Source: JBFWRI01 sp050248995
Lineage (GTDB): Bacteria; Pseudomonadota; Alphaproteobacteria; JAIXQD01
Length of the DNA: 22,594 nt
NCBI GenBank assembly: GCA_050248995.1
Contig: JBFWRI010000029.1
Span: forward strand, 1-22,594
Direction of reading: 5' to 3'
Positions 1 to 7,292 of the stretch are shown here, in pieces. Numbering within the stretch: position 1 is the first letter of the stretch; each line of letters starts with the position of its first letter. Below the pieces are notes generated by a model, which was given only the letters and a program-made list of their open reading frames with translations, was not told the origin of the DNA and made no database searches. The position numbers and the translations under genes were made by a program.

Positions 1-35
1 GAAAACAACAGAAGAAATACCAGCAAAACACGCAT
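1..35 (-). CDS. possible 5' end of a leftward gene with a signal-peptide-like start (partial)
   Basis: Reading leftward from an ATG at 35-33 gives MRVLLVFLLLF before the window ends. This is a hydrophobic stretch after one Arg, like the start of a signal peptide or membrane anchor. No stop occurs in the 11 visible codons. No clear Shine-Dalgarno is seen; a GGAAAA lies about 8-13 bases upstream of the ATG. The gene would be transcribed divergently from the SH3-domain gene, sharing the 94-base gap. Eleven codons are too few to identify a family, and a chance reading is possible. Confidence 0.3.
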   Translation of the reverse strand, partial: MRVLLVFLLLF

Positions 36-56
36 GAAGAGAGTTTTCCACAAGTC

Positions 57-85
57 TTGACCTAGGGGTAGCCGCCGTTTAACGT
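57..85 (+). promoter_or_regulatory. weak sigma-70-like promoter candidate for the SH3 gene and dut
   Basis: TTGACC at 57-62 is a good -35 box. After 17 bases comes TAACGT at 80-85, a poor -10 box matching about half the consensus. It sits about 45 bases upstream of the SH3-protein start, in the only gap before this rightward pair. Position supports it more than the -10 sequence does. Confidence 0.3.
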
Positions 86-129
86 GAGCGGAAATTGTTT
101 CTGCTTCTGCCCGTTTAAAAGGGGTTTTT

Positions 130-678
130 ATGCGTTTTTTGCTTGTTCTGGCGGCTCTGTTTCTAATTGCCGCGCCCACGCGCGCCGAAGATATGCCTGC
201 CGCCGAACCGGTGGGTGAAGCTGCTGTCACGAACGGCATTCCGCAAAGCAGCGGCATGCCTATTCCGCGCTTTGTGACATTGCGCACCAATGAAATCAAC
301 CTGCGCGCTGGACCCAGCGTCAACTACCCGATTGATTGGGTCTACATCCGTGAAGGTCTGCCGGTTGAAATCACCGCTGAGTATGACACATGGCGCCGTA
401 TCCGGGATATTGAAGGGACTGAAGGCTGGGTGCATCAAAGCATGTTATCGGGCAAGCGCAGCTTGATCGTAACCGGTGACGACCTTCAGCCAATGTATGC
501 CAAAGCCGACAGCACAGCTGAAATTGTTGCCCGCGCACAGCCAAATGCGATGGGTCAGTTGGAAGGCTGCGAAAATGCCTGGTGTGAAGTGCGGTTCCCC
601 ACCGCTGACGGTGAAATTGACGGCTACATGCCCAAAGCCAGTTTCTGGGGTGCCTATGCAGATGAAGTGGTTCAATAA
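130..678 (+). CDS. secreted bacterial SH3-domain protein
   Basis: The 182-residue product starts with a classical signal peptide (MRFLLVLAALFLIAAPTRA, predicted cleavage after residue 19), so it is probably periplasmic. Residues about 46-112 form a bacterial SH3 (SH3b) domain with the typical NEINLRAGPSVNYPIDWVY segment (NLRxGPS...YP), a GLPVEI strand and GWVHQSML. The rest resembles a second, weaker SH3-like repeat (LQPMYAKADSTAEIVARAQP, then GYMPKASFWGAY). Such domains usually bind peptidoglycan or peptides; the ligand here is unknown. The stop overlaps the start of dut in a TAATG junction, so the two genes are probably cotranscribed and translationally coupled. A link between envelope and dUTP metabolism is not implied. 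Family call is firm, function is not. Confidence 0.85.
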   Translation: MRFLLVLAALFLIAAPTRAEDMPAAEPVGEAAVTNGIPQSSGMPIPRFVTLRTNEINLRAGPSVNYPIDWVYIREGLPVEITAEYDTWRRIRDIEGTEGWVHQSMLSGKRSLIVTGDDLQPMYAKADSTAEIVARAQPNAMGQLEGCENAWCEVRFPTADGEIDGYMPKASFWGAYADEVVQ

Positions 679-1157
679 TGCCTAATCCTGTTGCTGTTTC
701 AAACAAGGTCACCCTGAAAATCAAGCGCCTACCGCACAGCGCCGGACTGCCATTACCCGCACACCAAACGCCGGCCGCCGCCTGCATTGACCTGATTTGT
801 GCAATTGAAGGTGAAAAGGTCCTTCAGCCCGGCGAACGCTATGCATTCCCGACTGGACTCTGTTTTGCCATACCCGATGGTTATCATGGGCAGGTTTGGC
901 CGCGCAGTGGCCTGGCCGTAAAGAATGGCATCGATACCATGGCTGGCATGATCGACAGCGATTACCGTGGCGAACTTCTGGTGGCGTTGGTCAACCACAG
1001 CAAGGAGCCTTTTACGTTCACGCGAGGCATGCGTATGGCGCAATTCCTGATTGCGCCTTATGCCCATAACACCGTGGTTGAGGTCGAAGAACTGGGCGAC
1101 ACCGACCGCGGCGCGGGCGGCTTCGGCTCAACCGGCGGGGCCGGTCAGGCTGCCTAA
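678..1157 (+). CDS. dut: deoxyuridine 5'-triphosphate nucleotidohydrolase (dUTPase)
   Basis: Hydrolyses dUTP to dUMP and diphosphate, keeping uracil out of DNA and supplying dUMP for thymidylate synthesis; cytosolic homotrimer in this family. At 159 residues it has the usual length. All five trimeric dUTPase motifs are visible: motif 1 around AACIDL (Asp38), motif 2 PRSGLAVKNGI (75-85), motif 3 GMIDSDYRGEL with the water-activating Asp93, motif 4 GMRMAQFLI (117-125) and the flexible P-loop-like motif 5 RGAGGFGSTG (144-153). Motif 1 has Cys-Ile where most relatives have Gly/Met-Asp context, a minor variation. The ATG overlaps the SH3-gene stop by one base. Its TAA overlaps the stop of the convergent maeB by three bases, so there is no room for a terminator between them. 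Confidence 0.97.
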   Translation: MPNPVAVSNKVTLKIKRLPHSAGLPLPAHQTPAAACIDLICAIEGEKVLQPGERYAFPTGLCFAIPDGYHGQVWPRSGLAVKNGIDTMAGMIDSDYRGELLVALVNHSKEPFTFTRGMRMAQFLIAPYAHNTVVEVEELGDTDRGAGGFGSTGGAGQAA

Positions 1158-3424
1158 TCTTTTAGCGTGGCCTGATAGGCCGCCAGCAATGCTGCCGTCA
1201 CCATATCATTCACATTTGCGCCCATGGGCAGGATTTGCACGGGCTTTTCAAGGCCCAGCAATATGGGGCTGATGACGCTTTCGGCCCCGATCTTGCGCAG
1301 TAGTTTTGATGCGATATTCGCGGCATGCAGCGAAGGCATCACCATGATATTGGCGGGACCGGTCAAGCGTGCAAATGGGTAAAACTTTTTCAGCAAATCG
1401 TAATCCATTGCCAGATCAGCTGTCATCTCGCCCTCATACTCGAAGTCGCGCGGGGAGCTATCAAGGATAGCCAGCGCTTCACGCAGCTTAGTGGCGCTGG
1501 TACGGTTACTTTGACCAAAGTTTGAATATGACACGAGCGCGATGCGTGGTGCGTGCCCCATCTGACGGGCGAATACCGCTGTGCGTTCGCAAATATCTGC
1601 CAGCTGCTCGGGAGACGGCTGCGAGTTAATGGCCGTATCAGCAATAAAAAGGGCGTGCCCCTTGGTAATAATCAATGACAAGCCGAAAACGCGCGCAACA
1701 CCCCGGCTACCGATGACAAAGCGTACATCGTTAAAGCAGTCGGCAAAGTTGCGTGTCAGCCCGGTCACCATGGCGTCGGCTTCGCCATGCTTCAGCAGCA
1801 TCGCCCCGAATACATTGCGGTTATTATTCACGAAGCGCTGCGCATCACGCTTCAGGAATCCCGCGCGCTGCGTGTTTCTAAAGAGCTGGTCGGCATAATC
1901 ATTTGTCTTTTCAGAGAGGCGCGCGTTTTGGATAAGTAACTTATCGCTTTCAGTCGCACCCAGTGCCGTCAGCTTTTCACGCACGACTTCGTCGCGCCCG
2001 ATCAGGATGGCCGTGCCGTAACCTGCTGATACATAGGCCAGCGCCGCACGCAGCGTCTGTTCTTCCTCAGCTTCAGCAAAAATACAGCGCTGCGGCATCG
2101 AGCGCACACGGTTTGCTATCAGCTCGAGCGCTGACGCCGTCGGATCGAGACGCCCGCGCAAACGCTTGCGGTACTCGTCCATATCCTTGATGGGTTTTTG
2201 CGCCACACCTGAATTCATAGCCGCCTGTGCAACAGCCACCGGGATCTCGACAATCAAGCGCGGATCAAAGGGTACGGGAATAATGTAGTCAGGACCGAAC
2301 TTTAGTTCCCGGCCCGCATAGGCGGCAAATACCTCTTCCGGCACATCCTGCTGTGCCAAATCTGCCAAGGCCTTGGCGGCAGCCAGCTTCATTTCATCGT
2401 TGATGGCGCTGGCGCGCACATCCAGCGCGCCGCGGAAGATATACGGAAAGCCCAGCACGTTGTTAACTTGGTTCGGATAATCGCTGCGCCCGGTGGCAAT
2501 AATCGCATCGGGGCGCACAGCGCGCACAATTTCGGGCGTGATTTCTGGATCAGGGTTAGCCATTGCAAACACAATCGGCTTTTTGGCCATCACCTTGATC
2601 ATCTCGGGTGAGAACGCCCCTTTCGCCGACAGGCCCACCAGCATATCGGCGCCCTTTGCCGCATCCAATAACGTTCGGGCGCTGGTTTTCACCGCGTGCG
2701 CCGACTTCCACTGGTTCATGCTTTCCGTGCGGCCCTGATAGATAACGCCTTTGGTATCACACATAATCACGTTGTCATGTCTGACACCCAATGTCTTGAA
2801 TAACTCAACGCAGGCGATGGCTGACGCACCCGCGCCATTCACCACCATCTTCACATCCTGCAGCTTGCGGCCGGTTAGTCGGCAAGCATTGATCAAGCCG
2901 GCGGCGGCGATAATGGCCGTTCCATGCTGATCGTCGTGGAACACGGGAATGTTCATATCCTCGCGCAGACGCTGCTCAATAATAAAGCAATCGGGTGACG
3001 CAATATCTTCAAGGTTGATGCCGCCAAATGACGGACCCAGTAGTTTTATGGCATTACAGAACGCATCCACATCCCTGGTATCGACTTCGATGTCGATCGA
3101 ATCCACATCAGCGAAACGCTTAAACAAAACCGCCTTACCCTCCATTACCGGCTTTGATGCCAGCGCGCCAAGATCGCCAAGCCCCAGCACAGCGGTGCCG
3201 TTTGAAATAACGGCCACAAGATTGCCACGCGCAGTGTAATCATAAGCGGCGGCCGGATCTTCTGCGATCTTCAGGCATGGAACAGCAACGCCCGGACTGT
3301 AGGCCAGCGCCAGATCGCGCGCTGTCGTCAGCGGCTTGGTCGGGGTAATTTCAAGCTTACCCGGGCGCCCGCGGCTATGCAGCTCAAGAGCCTCTTCATC
3401 GGTGATGGCGATACGTGATGTCAT
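1154..3424 (-). CDS. maeB: NADP-dependent malic enzyme with C-terminal phosphotransacetylase-like domain
   Basis: Oxidatively decarboxylates malate to pyruvate, producing NADPH and linking the TCA cycle to pyruvate and acetyl-CoA. The 756 residues match the long MaeB type. The malic-enzyme N-terminal domain holds LAYSPGVAVPC (Tyr42), GKAVLFK (Lys97), the metal-binding EDIASPDC and the HDDQHGT loop. A Rossmann domain follows with VVNGAGASAIA (about 194-204) and AMANPDPEI. From about residue 430 to the end the sequence is like phosphotransacetylase, a regulatory domain in this family that need not be catalytic. AAGGA lies 6-7 bases before the ATG. An imperfect hairpin sits in the 79-base gap to the upstream MFS gene. 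Whether maeB shares that operon's transcript is unclear. Confidence 0.97.
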   Translation of the reverse strand: MTSRIAITDEEALELHSRGRPGKLEITPTKPLTTARDLALAYSPGVAVPCLKIAEDPAAAYDYTARGNLVAVISNGTAVLGLGDLGALASKPVMEGKAVLFKRFADVDSIDIEVDTRDVDAFCNAIKLLGPSFGGINLEDIASPDCFIIEQRLREDMNIPVFHDDQHGTAIIAAAGLINACRLTGRKLQDVKMVVNGAGASAIACVELFKTLGVRHDNVIMCDTKGVIYQGRTESMNQWKSAHAVKTSARTLLDAAKGADMLVGLSAKGAFSPEMIKVMAKKPIVFAMANPDPEITPEIVRAVRPDAIIATGRSDYPNQVNNVLGFPYIFRGALDVRASAINDEMKLAAAKALADLAQQDVPEEVFAAYAGRELKFGPDYIIPVPFDPRLIVEIPVAVAQAAMNSGVAQKPIKDMDEYRKRLRGRLDPTASALELIANRVRSMPQRCIFAEAEEEQTLRAALAYVSAGYGTAILIGRDEVVREKLTALGATESDKLLIQNARLSEKTNDYADQLFRNTQRAGFLKRDAQRFVNNNRNVFGAMLLKHGEADAMVTGLTRNFADCFNDVRFVIGSRGVARVFGLSLIITKGHALFIADTAINSQPSPEQLADICERTAVFARQMGHAPRIALVSYSNFGQSNRTSATKLREALAILDSSPRDFEYEGEMTADLAMDYDLLKKFYPFARLTGPANIMVMPSLHAANIASKLLRKIGAESVISPILLGLEKPVQILPMGANVNDMVTAALLAAYQATLKD

Positions 3425-3452
3425 GGTTATTCCTTCGTGAACAGGGAATGTA

Positions 3453-3480
3453 ACGCCGCTAAGCTGTCACGGCTAGGCGG
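3453..3480 (-). other. imperfect inverted repeat between the MFS gene and maeB
   Basis: On the leftward strand GCCGC and GCGGC pair, followed after a 2x2 internal loop by AGC and GCT, closing a 7-base loop. There is no T-run after it, so it is not a standard intrinsic terminator. It could be a leader hairpin of maeB or a processing or stabilising stem at the 3' end of the MFS transcript. No good promoter was found in this 79-base gap. Confidence 0.3.
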
Positions 3481-3503
3481 CTTAAGTGCGGTGCAATAAA
3501 TCT

Positions 3504-4724
3504 TTAGTCTACATAATCAAGATCTTTGCCGAAGGTCTCTGGGACCTTCCAAACAGCGAAGAGCGCTGATAGGATACAGATAAAACCAACGACGCCTGCG
3601 GCATACACCACACCATCATCCTTCAGCGCCAGAAAAGCTGTATTGATGAGGATGACACTGCCCCGCGCAAAGTTGGGGATCGTATTAGCGGCAAGCGAAC
3701 GGATATTAGTGCCGAACTGCTCAGCTGACAGGGCAATGAAGTTCACCCAATACCCCATAAAGAAGCCGACGATTGCAGCCAGCACATAATAGCCGGTTGC
3801 TGTCAGCGATCCACTGTTAAAACCGATTGCCAAAGCCAGCAGCATCAGGGCCAGAAAGACAGCTATAACTTTACGGCGGCTTTGAAGATACTGGCTTAGC
3901 AGGCCAATAACTATTTCTCCTAACACCATCATTGTATACGCGATCACCATCGTCGTACTAACTGATGCGGGCGGATTTGCGCCCAAAGCCGTTGATAGTT
4001 CCGGCGATAACGTAGCGATAATGCTAACGCCGAAAAATACGGGGATGGCCATAATGATGCAAAGGACGTAGCGGCGAATATTTTCGCGCGACGAGAAGAG
4101 AAGGCGGAACGACCCGCGCACAACTCCCTTATCAAGCTTGGTAAACATCTGCGCCTCCATAACCCAAATGCGAGTTACCAATAGCGCCAAGCCTGCAAGG
4201 CCCCCAACAATGTAGCATGTGCGCCAGTGTAGCACCTCGGAAGCAAGAGCTGCTGCAACGACTCCCAACAAGCCAACGCCGATAAAAACGGTTACGCCAA
4301 GGCCGCGACGGTTCTTGTCCATGGTTTCAGCCACCATTGTCACGCCTACGCCAACCTCTCCCGCGATGCCAACACCAGCGATAAAGCGAAGGACAGCGAA
4401 TGTATCAAGATCATGCGTAAGGCCGCTAGCAAGAGTGGCGAGTGAATACAGTAAAATGGATCCAAGCAAACTTTGCTTGCGACCAATCTTGTCGCCCAAT
4501 ACGCCGAAAATCAGGCCGCCCACTAGCAACCCGCCAAACTGCAGGTTAACAAGATACAGGCCTGTATCGGTTAGCGCCGCACCATCAAGACCGAAGTCTT
4601 TTAATACAGTGATGCGTGTGATTAGAAAAATATAATAGTCGAACAGATCGATAAAGTACCCCAGCGCCGTCACGATAACCGTGGCGTTCAATACCTTGTT
4701 TGTCAGCGCAGGAGCGGCAGCCAT
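3504..4724 (-). CDS. MFS transporter, metabolite:H+ symporter / sugar-porter-like
   Basis: A 406-residue integral inner-membrane protein with about 12 hydrophobic segments. The major facilitator signature is clear: GDKIGRKQ (77-84) after the second segment matches motif A, and the opening FIDLFDYYIF resembles the FDxxD region of metabolite-proton symporters. A second RSLAANTIPNFARG region lies in the C-terminal half. The substrate cannot be told; organic acids or sugars are typical of this branch. AAGGAGT lies 7 bases before the ATG, a stronger ribosome site than its neighbours have. It starts 14 bases after the RDD gene, so it looks like the last cistron of the ribosomal block. Its presence there is unusual and may reflect insertion. 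Codon use seems somewhat less GC-rich than the neighbours by eye, not computed. Confidence 0.85.
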   Translation of the reverse strand: MAAAPALTNKVLNATVIVTALGYFIDLFDYYIFLITRITVLKDFGLDGAALTDTGLYLVNLQFGGLLVGGLIFGVLGDKIGRKQSLLGSILLYSLATLASGLTHDLDTFAVLRFIAGVGIAGEVGVGVTMVAETMDKNRRGLGVTVFIGVGLLGVVAAALASEVLHWRTCYIVGGLAGLALLVTRIWVMEAQMFTKLDKGVVRGSFRLLFSSRENIRRYVLCIIMAIPVFFGVSIIATLSPELSTALGANPPASVSTTMVIAYTMMVLGEIVIGLLSQYLQSRRKVIAVFLALMLLALAIGFNSGSLTATGYYVLAAIVGFFMGYWVNFIALSAEQFGTNIRSLAANTIPNFARGSVILINTAFLALKDDGVVYAAGVVGFICILSALFAVWKVPETFGKDLDYVD

Positions 4725-4738
4725 TTTTTGACTCCTTA

Positions 4739-5128
4739 TTAAAGTTTCAGCACCAATGTATCAGCGATAATATCATGCAGCGTTTGCTTGCGTTGTGTAA
4801 AAGCGGCCATAATAAAACCGATTCCGCAGGTCAACACCGACAGGATGCGTGCTACATAGCGACCGCTAGCGCGGGCAAATGTAACGGTTTCATAGCCTTC
4901 CGTAGTTACGATCAGTCCACAGGCACGCTTACCCAGTGTGGCCTGCCACGCGCTGCTTTCGCAAAAAGCATAATACAACCAGCCAATGATAAAGGTGATA
5001 AGCCCCGGCACCGGTCCGCCGAACAGCACGGCATAAAGGGCACCCAGCAGCAGCATGTCGATTAGCCATGCAAGAAAACGCCACCAGAACCCGGCATACT
5101 GCAGGATTGGCGACGTTGGATTATTCAT
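4739..5128 (-). CDS. RDD-family membrane protein
   Basis: A 129-residue membrane protein with three hydrophobic stretches (about 15-35, 40-57, 94-112). The name-giving residues are in place: Arg17 and Asp24 in FWWRFLAWLIDMLLL, and Asp119 in QTLHDIIADTLVL. TLGKRACGL is the usual conserved middle motif. The family has no single known function; some members have been linked to ion transport. It begins 6 bases after the rplS stop and has no recognisable Shine-Dalgarno, so translation probably depends on ribosomes finishing rplS. The MFS gene follows 14 bases later. Confidence 0.85.
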   Translation of the reverse strand: MNNPTSPILQYAGFWWRFLAWLIDMLLLGALYAVLFGGPVPGLITFIIGWLYYAFCESSAWQATLGKRACGLIVTTEGYETVTFARASGRYVARILSVLTCGIGFIMAAFTQRKQTLHDIIADTLVLKL

Positions 5129-5134
5129 CGGAAG

Positions 5135-5551
5135 TTATTCGGCCGAGGTATCGGCAGCGCCCTCGGCGCCATCACCCATGCCATGGCCGGTGGTGCGTTC
5201 AGCAATACGCGCTGACTTACCGCGGCGGTCGCGCAGGTAGTACAGCTTGGCGCGGCGTACGTCGCCCTTGCGAACCAGTTCGATGGAATCGATGCGCGGG
5301 CTGTACAACGGGAACACGCGCTCAACGCCTTCGCCATAGCTGATCTTACGAACAGTGAACGCCGAATTCAGGCCAGCTTCCTTGCGGGCGATGCAAACGC
5401 CTTCGTAAGCCTGCACACGCTCGCGCGTACCTTCAATAACCTTCACATTTACGCGCACGGTGTCGCCCGCGTTGAAGGCTGGGATCTTCTTGGCCTGCAC
5501 CAGCTTACCCAACTGCGCGGCTTCCATTTTCTGAATAATTGCGTTTGCCAT
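5135..5551 (-). CDS. rplS: 50S ribosomal protein L19
   Basis: L19 lies at the 30S-50S interface and helps form an intersubunit bridge. The 138-residue product has the family core: FNAGDTVRVNVKVIEG (about 26-41), RVQAYEGVCIARK and FTVRKISYGEGVERVFPLYSP, then KGDVRRAKLYYLRDRRGKSARI. A short acidic, Gly/Ala-rich tail (GHGMGDGAEGAADTSAE) extends it beyond the usual 115 or so residues. Upstream, GAGG lies about 10 bases before the ATG. A 105-base gap separates it from trmD and contains its own promoter candidate, so it may be expressed both from the ffh transcript and independently. Confidence 0.97.
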   Translation of the reverse strand: MANAIIQKMEAAQLGKLVQAKKIPAFNAGDTVRVNVKVIEGTRERVQAYEGVCIARKEAGLNSAFTVRKISYGEGVERVFPLYSPRIDSIELVRKGDVRRAKLYYLRDRRGKSARIAERTTGHGMGDGAEGAADTSAE

Positions 5552-5576
5552 AGCTAAAACCTCATGTCAGGCGGGT

Positions 5577-5605
5577 GTTGTAACCAAGTACTACTTGAAA
5601 AACAA
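5577..5605 (-). promoter_or_regulatory. candidate rplS promoter with a palindrome in its spacer
   Basis: On the leftward strand a -35-like TTGTTT (5605-5600) is followed by a 17-base spacer and a -10-like TACAAC (5582-5577). Initiation near 5570 would leave a leader of roughly 20 bases before rplS. Inside the spacer lies a near-perfect palindrome, CAAGTA-C-TACTTG (5585-5597), placed where an operator would block RNA polymerase. Both boxes are only moderate matches. Confidence 0.4.
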
Positions 5606-5645
5606 GGAAAAATGACGTGTCTGGGCTAAAAAGGAATCTTATAAT

Positions 5646-5663
5646 GTCTTGATAAATCAAGAC
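5646..5663 (-). other. inverted repeat spanning the trmD stop codon
   Basis: GTCTTGA and TCAAGAC form a perfect 7-bp stem with a 4-base loop; the trmD TGA is part of the stem on the leftward strand. The next bases are ATTATAAGATTCC before a CTTTTTAG, so the T-run is too distant for a normal intrinsic terminator. It may be a weak terminator, an attenuator in front of rplS, or a processing or mRNA-stabilising stem. Confidence 0.4.
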
Positions 5664-6349
5664 TTCTTCTCACCCCGCAATAAATCAGGGCGGCGCTGCC
5701 GGGTCAGGGCTTTGGCCTGGGCCCTGCGCCACGCAGCGATATCGGCATGGTTACCCGATGTCAGCACTTCGGGCACAGCATGGCCTTCCCATACAGCCGG
5801 GCGCGTATAGTGCGGGTATTCTAAAAGATTATTTGAAAAACTTTCTTCATCGTGTGTTGCGTTGTTGCCCAGCACACCCGGCAGCAAACGCGTTACAGCT
5901 TCCAGCACAACCATTGCAGCGACTTCGCCGCCGGCCAGAACATAATCGCCGATCGAAACTTCTTCTAGGTGTTCGGCGTCGATAACACGTTGGTCGATGC
6001 CTTCATAGCGCCCGCACAGGATGATGATGCCCGCGCCCTTTGAAAGTTCTTCAACGCGCGCCTGCGTCAGCGGCGTACCACGCGGTGACATGTACAAAAT
6101 CGGTACGCCGGGATTTACTGCTTTTGCCTGACGTACAGCTGCCGCGATAATATCGGGCTTCATCACCATACCGGCGCCGCCGCCATAGGGTGTATCATCA
6201 ACCGTGCCGTGCTTGTCGGTAGCAAAGTCGCGCGGGTTGATTGTTTGCAGTGACCAGATGTTGTTTTGCAGCGCCGTGCCGGCCAGTGCCTGCCCCAGCA
6301 CACCGGGAAACATGTCGGGGAACAGTGTGATGACGGTTGCGCCGAACAT
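5657..6349 (-). CDS. trmD: tRNA (guanine-N1)-methyltransferase
   Basis: Methylates G37 next to the anticodon in a subset of tRNAs using S-adenosylmethionine, preventing +1 frameshifting. The 230-residue SPOUT enzyme carries the knot motifs CGRYEGIDQRV (112-122) and SIGDYVLAGGE (132-142), Arg154 in AVTRLLPG, and Asp167 in NATHDEESF, the expected catalytic pair. I chose the ATG at 6349, overlapping the rimM stop as TGATG. GAGG then sits 7 bases upstream and the product begins MFGATVITLFPDMF like its relatives. A GTG one codon earlier (6352) is possible but too close to the GAGG. It is coupled to rimM, as in many bacteria. Confidence 0.97.
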   Translation of the reverse strand: MFGATVITLFPDMFPGVLGQALAGTALQNNIWSLQTINPRDFATDKHGTVDDTPYGGGAGMVMKPDIIAAAVRQAKAVNPGVPILYMSPRGTPLTQARVEELSKGAGIIILCGRYEGIDQRVIDAEHLEEVSIGDYVLAGGEVAAMVVLEAVTRLLPGVLGNNATHDEESFSNNLLEYPHYTRPAVWEGHAVPEVLTSGNHADIAAWRRAQAKALTRQRRPDLLRGEKKS

Positions 6350-6846
6350 CACTCGACCTCAACCGGCATATTTATAGCGATAAAACCACCAGCTACATCG
6401 ACCGTCGGCACAAAATTATCATTGAATGGCAGCAGCAGCGGTTGTTGCGCTGGGCGCTTGATTTCAAGCACCGGCCCGGCGCCATAATTCAGCACGCGGG
6501 CGACTTTACCGACTGCGGCACCTTTTTCGTCACGCGTTTCAAGACCTTCAAGGTCGGTAATATAGAATTCGTTATTCTTGGTCGCCGGCAGTGTCGCGCG
6601 GTCGATATACAGCTTTACGCCGCGCAGGGCATCGGCCGCATCGCGGTCGGCAATACCATCAACAGCAACCAGAAACTGGCCGCTGGCTGCACCACGCTTC
6701 GACAAACGCACGACGGCGCCTTTTTCGTTCTGTAGGTCTTTATAGGAAAAAACTTCGTCTGCCGGATCGGCGAAGCTGCGCAGACGCAGAAGACCACGCA
6801 CGCCATGCGGCGCGGTCAGTTCGGCAATCAATACGCGCTTCGCCAT
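6349..6846 (-). CDS. rimM: 16S rRNA processing / 30S maturation factor RimM
   Basis: Assists assembly of the 30S head and maturation of 16S rRNA, acting with S19. The 165 residues contain the N-terminal RimM barrel, with APHGVRGLLRLRSF (about 12-25) as signature. A PRC-barrel follows: FYITDLEGLETRDEKGAAVG, then GAGPVLEI and the closing LLLPFNDNFVPTVDVAGG. It starts 11 bases after rpsP and has at best a weak GGA two bases before the ATG, so coupling to rpsP is likely. Its TGA overlaps the start of trmD. Its place between rpsP and trmD is the usual one. Confidence 0.97.
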   Translation of the reverse strand: MAKRVLIAELTAPHGVRGLLRLRSFADPADEVFSYKDLQNEKGAVVRLSKRGAASGQFLVAVDGIADRDAADALRGVKLYIDRATLPATKNNEFYITDLEGLETRDEKGAAVGKVARVLNYGAGPVLEIKRPAQQPLLLPFNDNFVPTVDVAGGFIAINMPVEVE

Positions 6847-6857
6847 ATCCAGACAGC

Positions 6858-7292
6858 TTACGCTTGCGCTTCTTCAGCTGGCGCTTCGGCAGCAGGCGCT
6901 GTTTCTTCAACCGGGGCCGGCTTTGCTGCTTCAGCAGCAGCGGCTGCAGCTTGTTCAGCCTTTTCAGCGGCAGCCTTGATGCGTTCTTGTGCCTTGGCCT
7001 TCGGGGCTGACTTCTTCGGCTGTTCTGTGCGTGCACGCGCCTTCATCAGGCCGGCAGCGGCCAGGAACCCGGCAACGCGATCCGACGGCTGGGCGCCAAC
7101 CTGGAGCCAGTGTTGGATACGATCGGTGACCAGCTTCACGCGCTCGCCGCTTTCGCGCGGCAGCAGCGGGTTATACGAACCCACTTTTTCGATGAAACGG
7201 CCATCGCGCGGTGCGCGGCTGTCGGCAGCGACGATGTGGTAGTACGGGCGCTTCTTTGCGCCGGCACGTGTTAGACGTAGTACGGTAGCCAT
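6858..7292 (-). CDS. rpsP: 30S ribosomal protein S16 with extended Ala/Glu-rich tail
   Basis: S16 is an early-binding 30S protein needed for assembly. Residues 1 to about 82 are the conserved fold (MATVLRLTRAGAKKRPYYHIV, then SRAPRDGRFIEKVGSYNPLL and RIQHWLQVGAQPSDRVAGFL). Residues about 85-144 are a low-complexity tail, first Lys/Arg/Ala-rich and helical, then rich in Ala, Pro and Glu and probably disordered. Long S16 tails are common in this class, so this is not a fusion. The ATG overlaps the ffh stop in a TAATG junction, with AAGGAG about 8 bases upstream inside the end of ffh. Confidence 0.97.
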   Translation of the reverse strand: MATVLRLTRAGAKKRPYYHIVAADSRAPRDGRFIEKVGSYNPLLPRESGERVKLVTDRIQHWLQVGAQPSDRVAGFLAAAGLMKARARTEQPKKSAPKAKAQERIKAAAEKAEQAAAAAAEAAKPAPVEETAPAAEAPAEEAQA

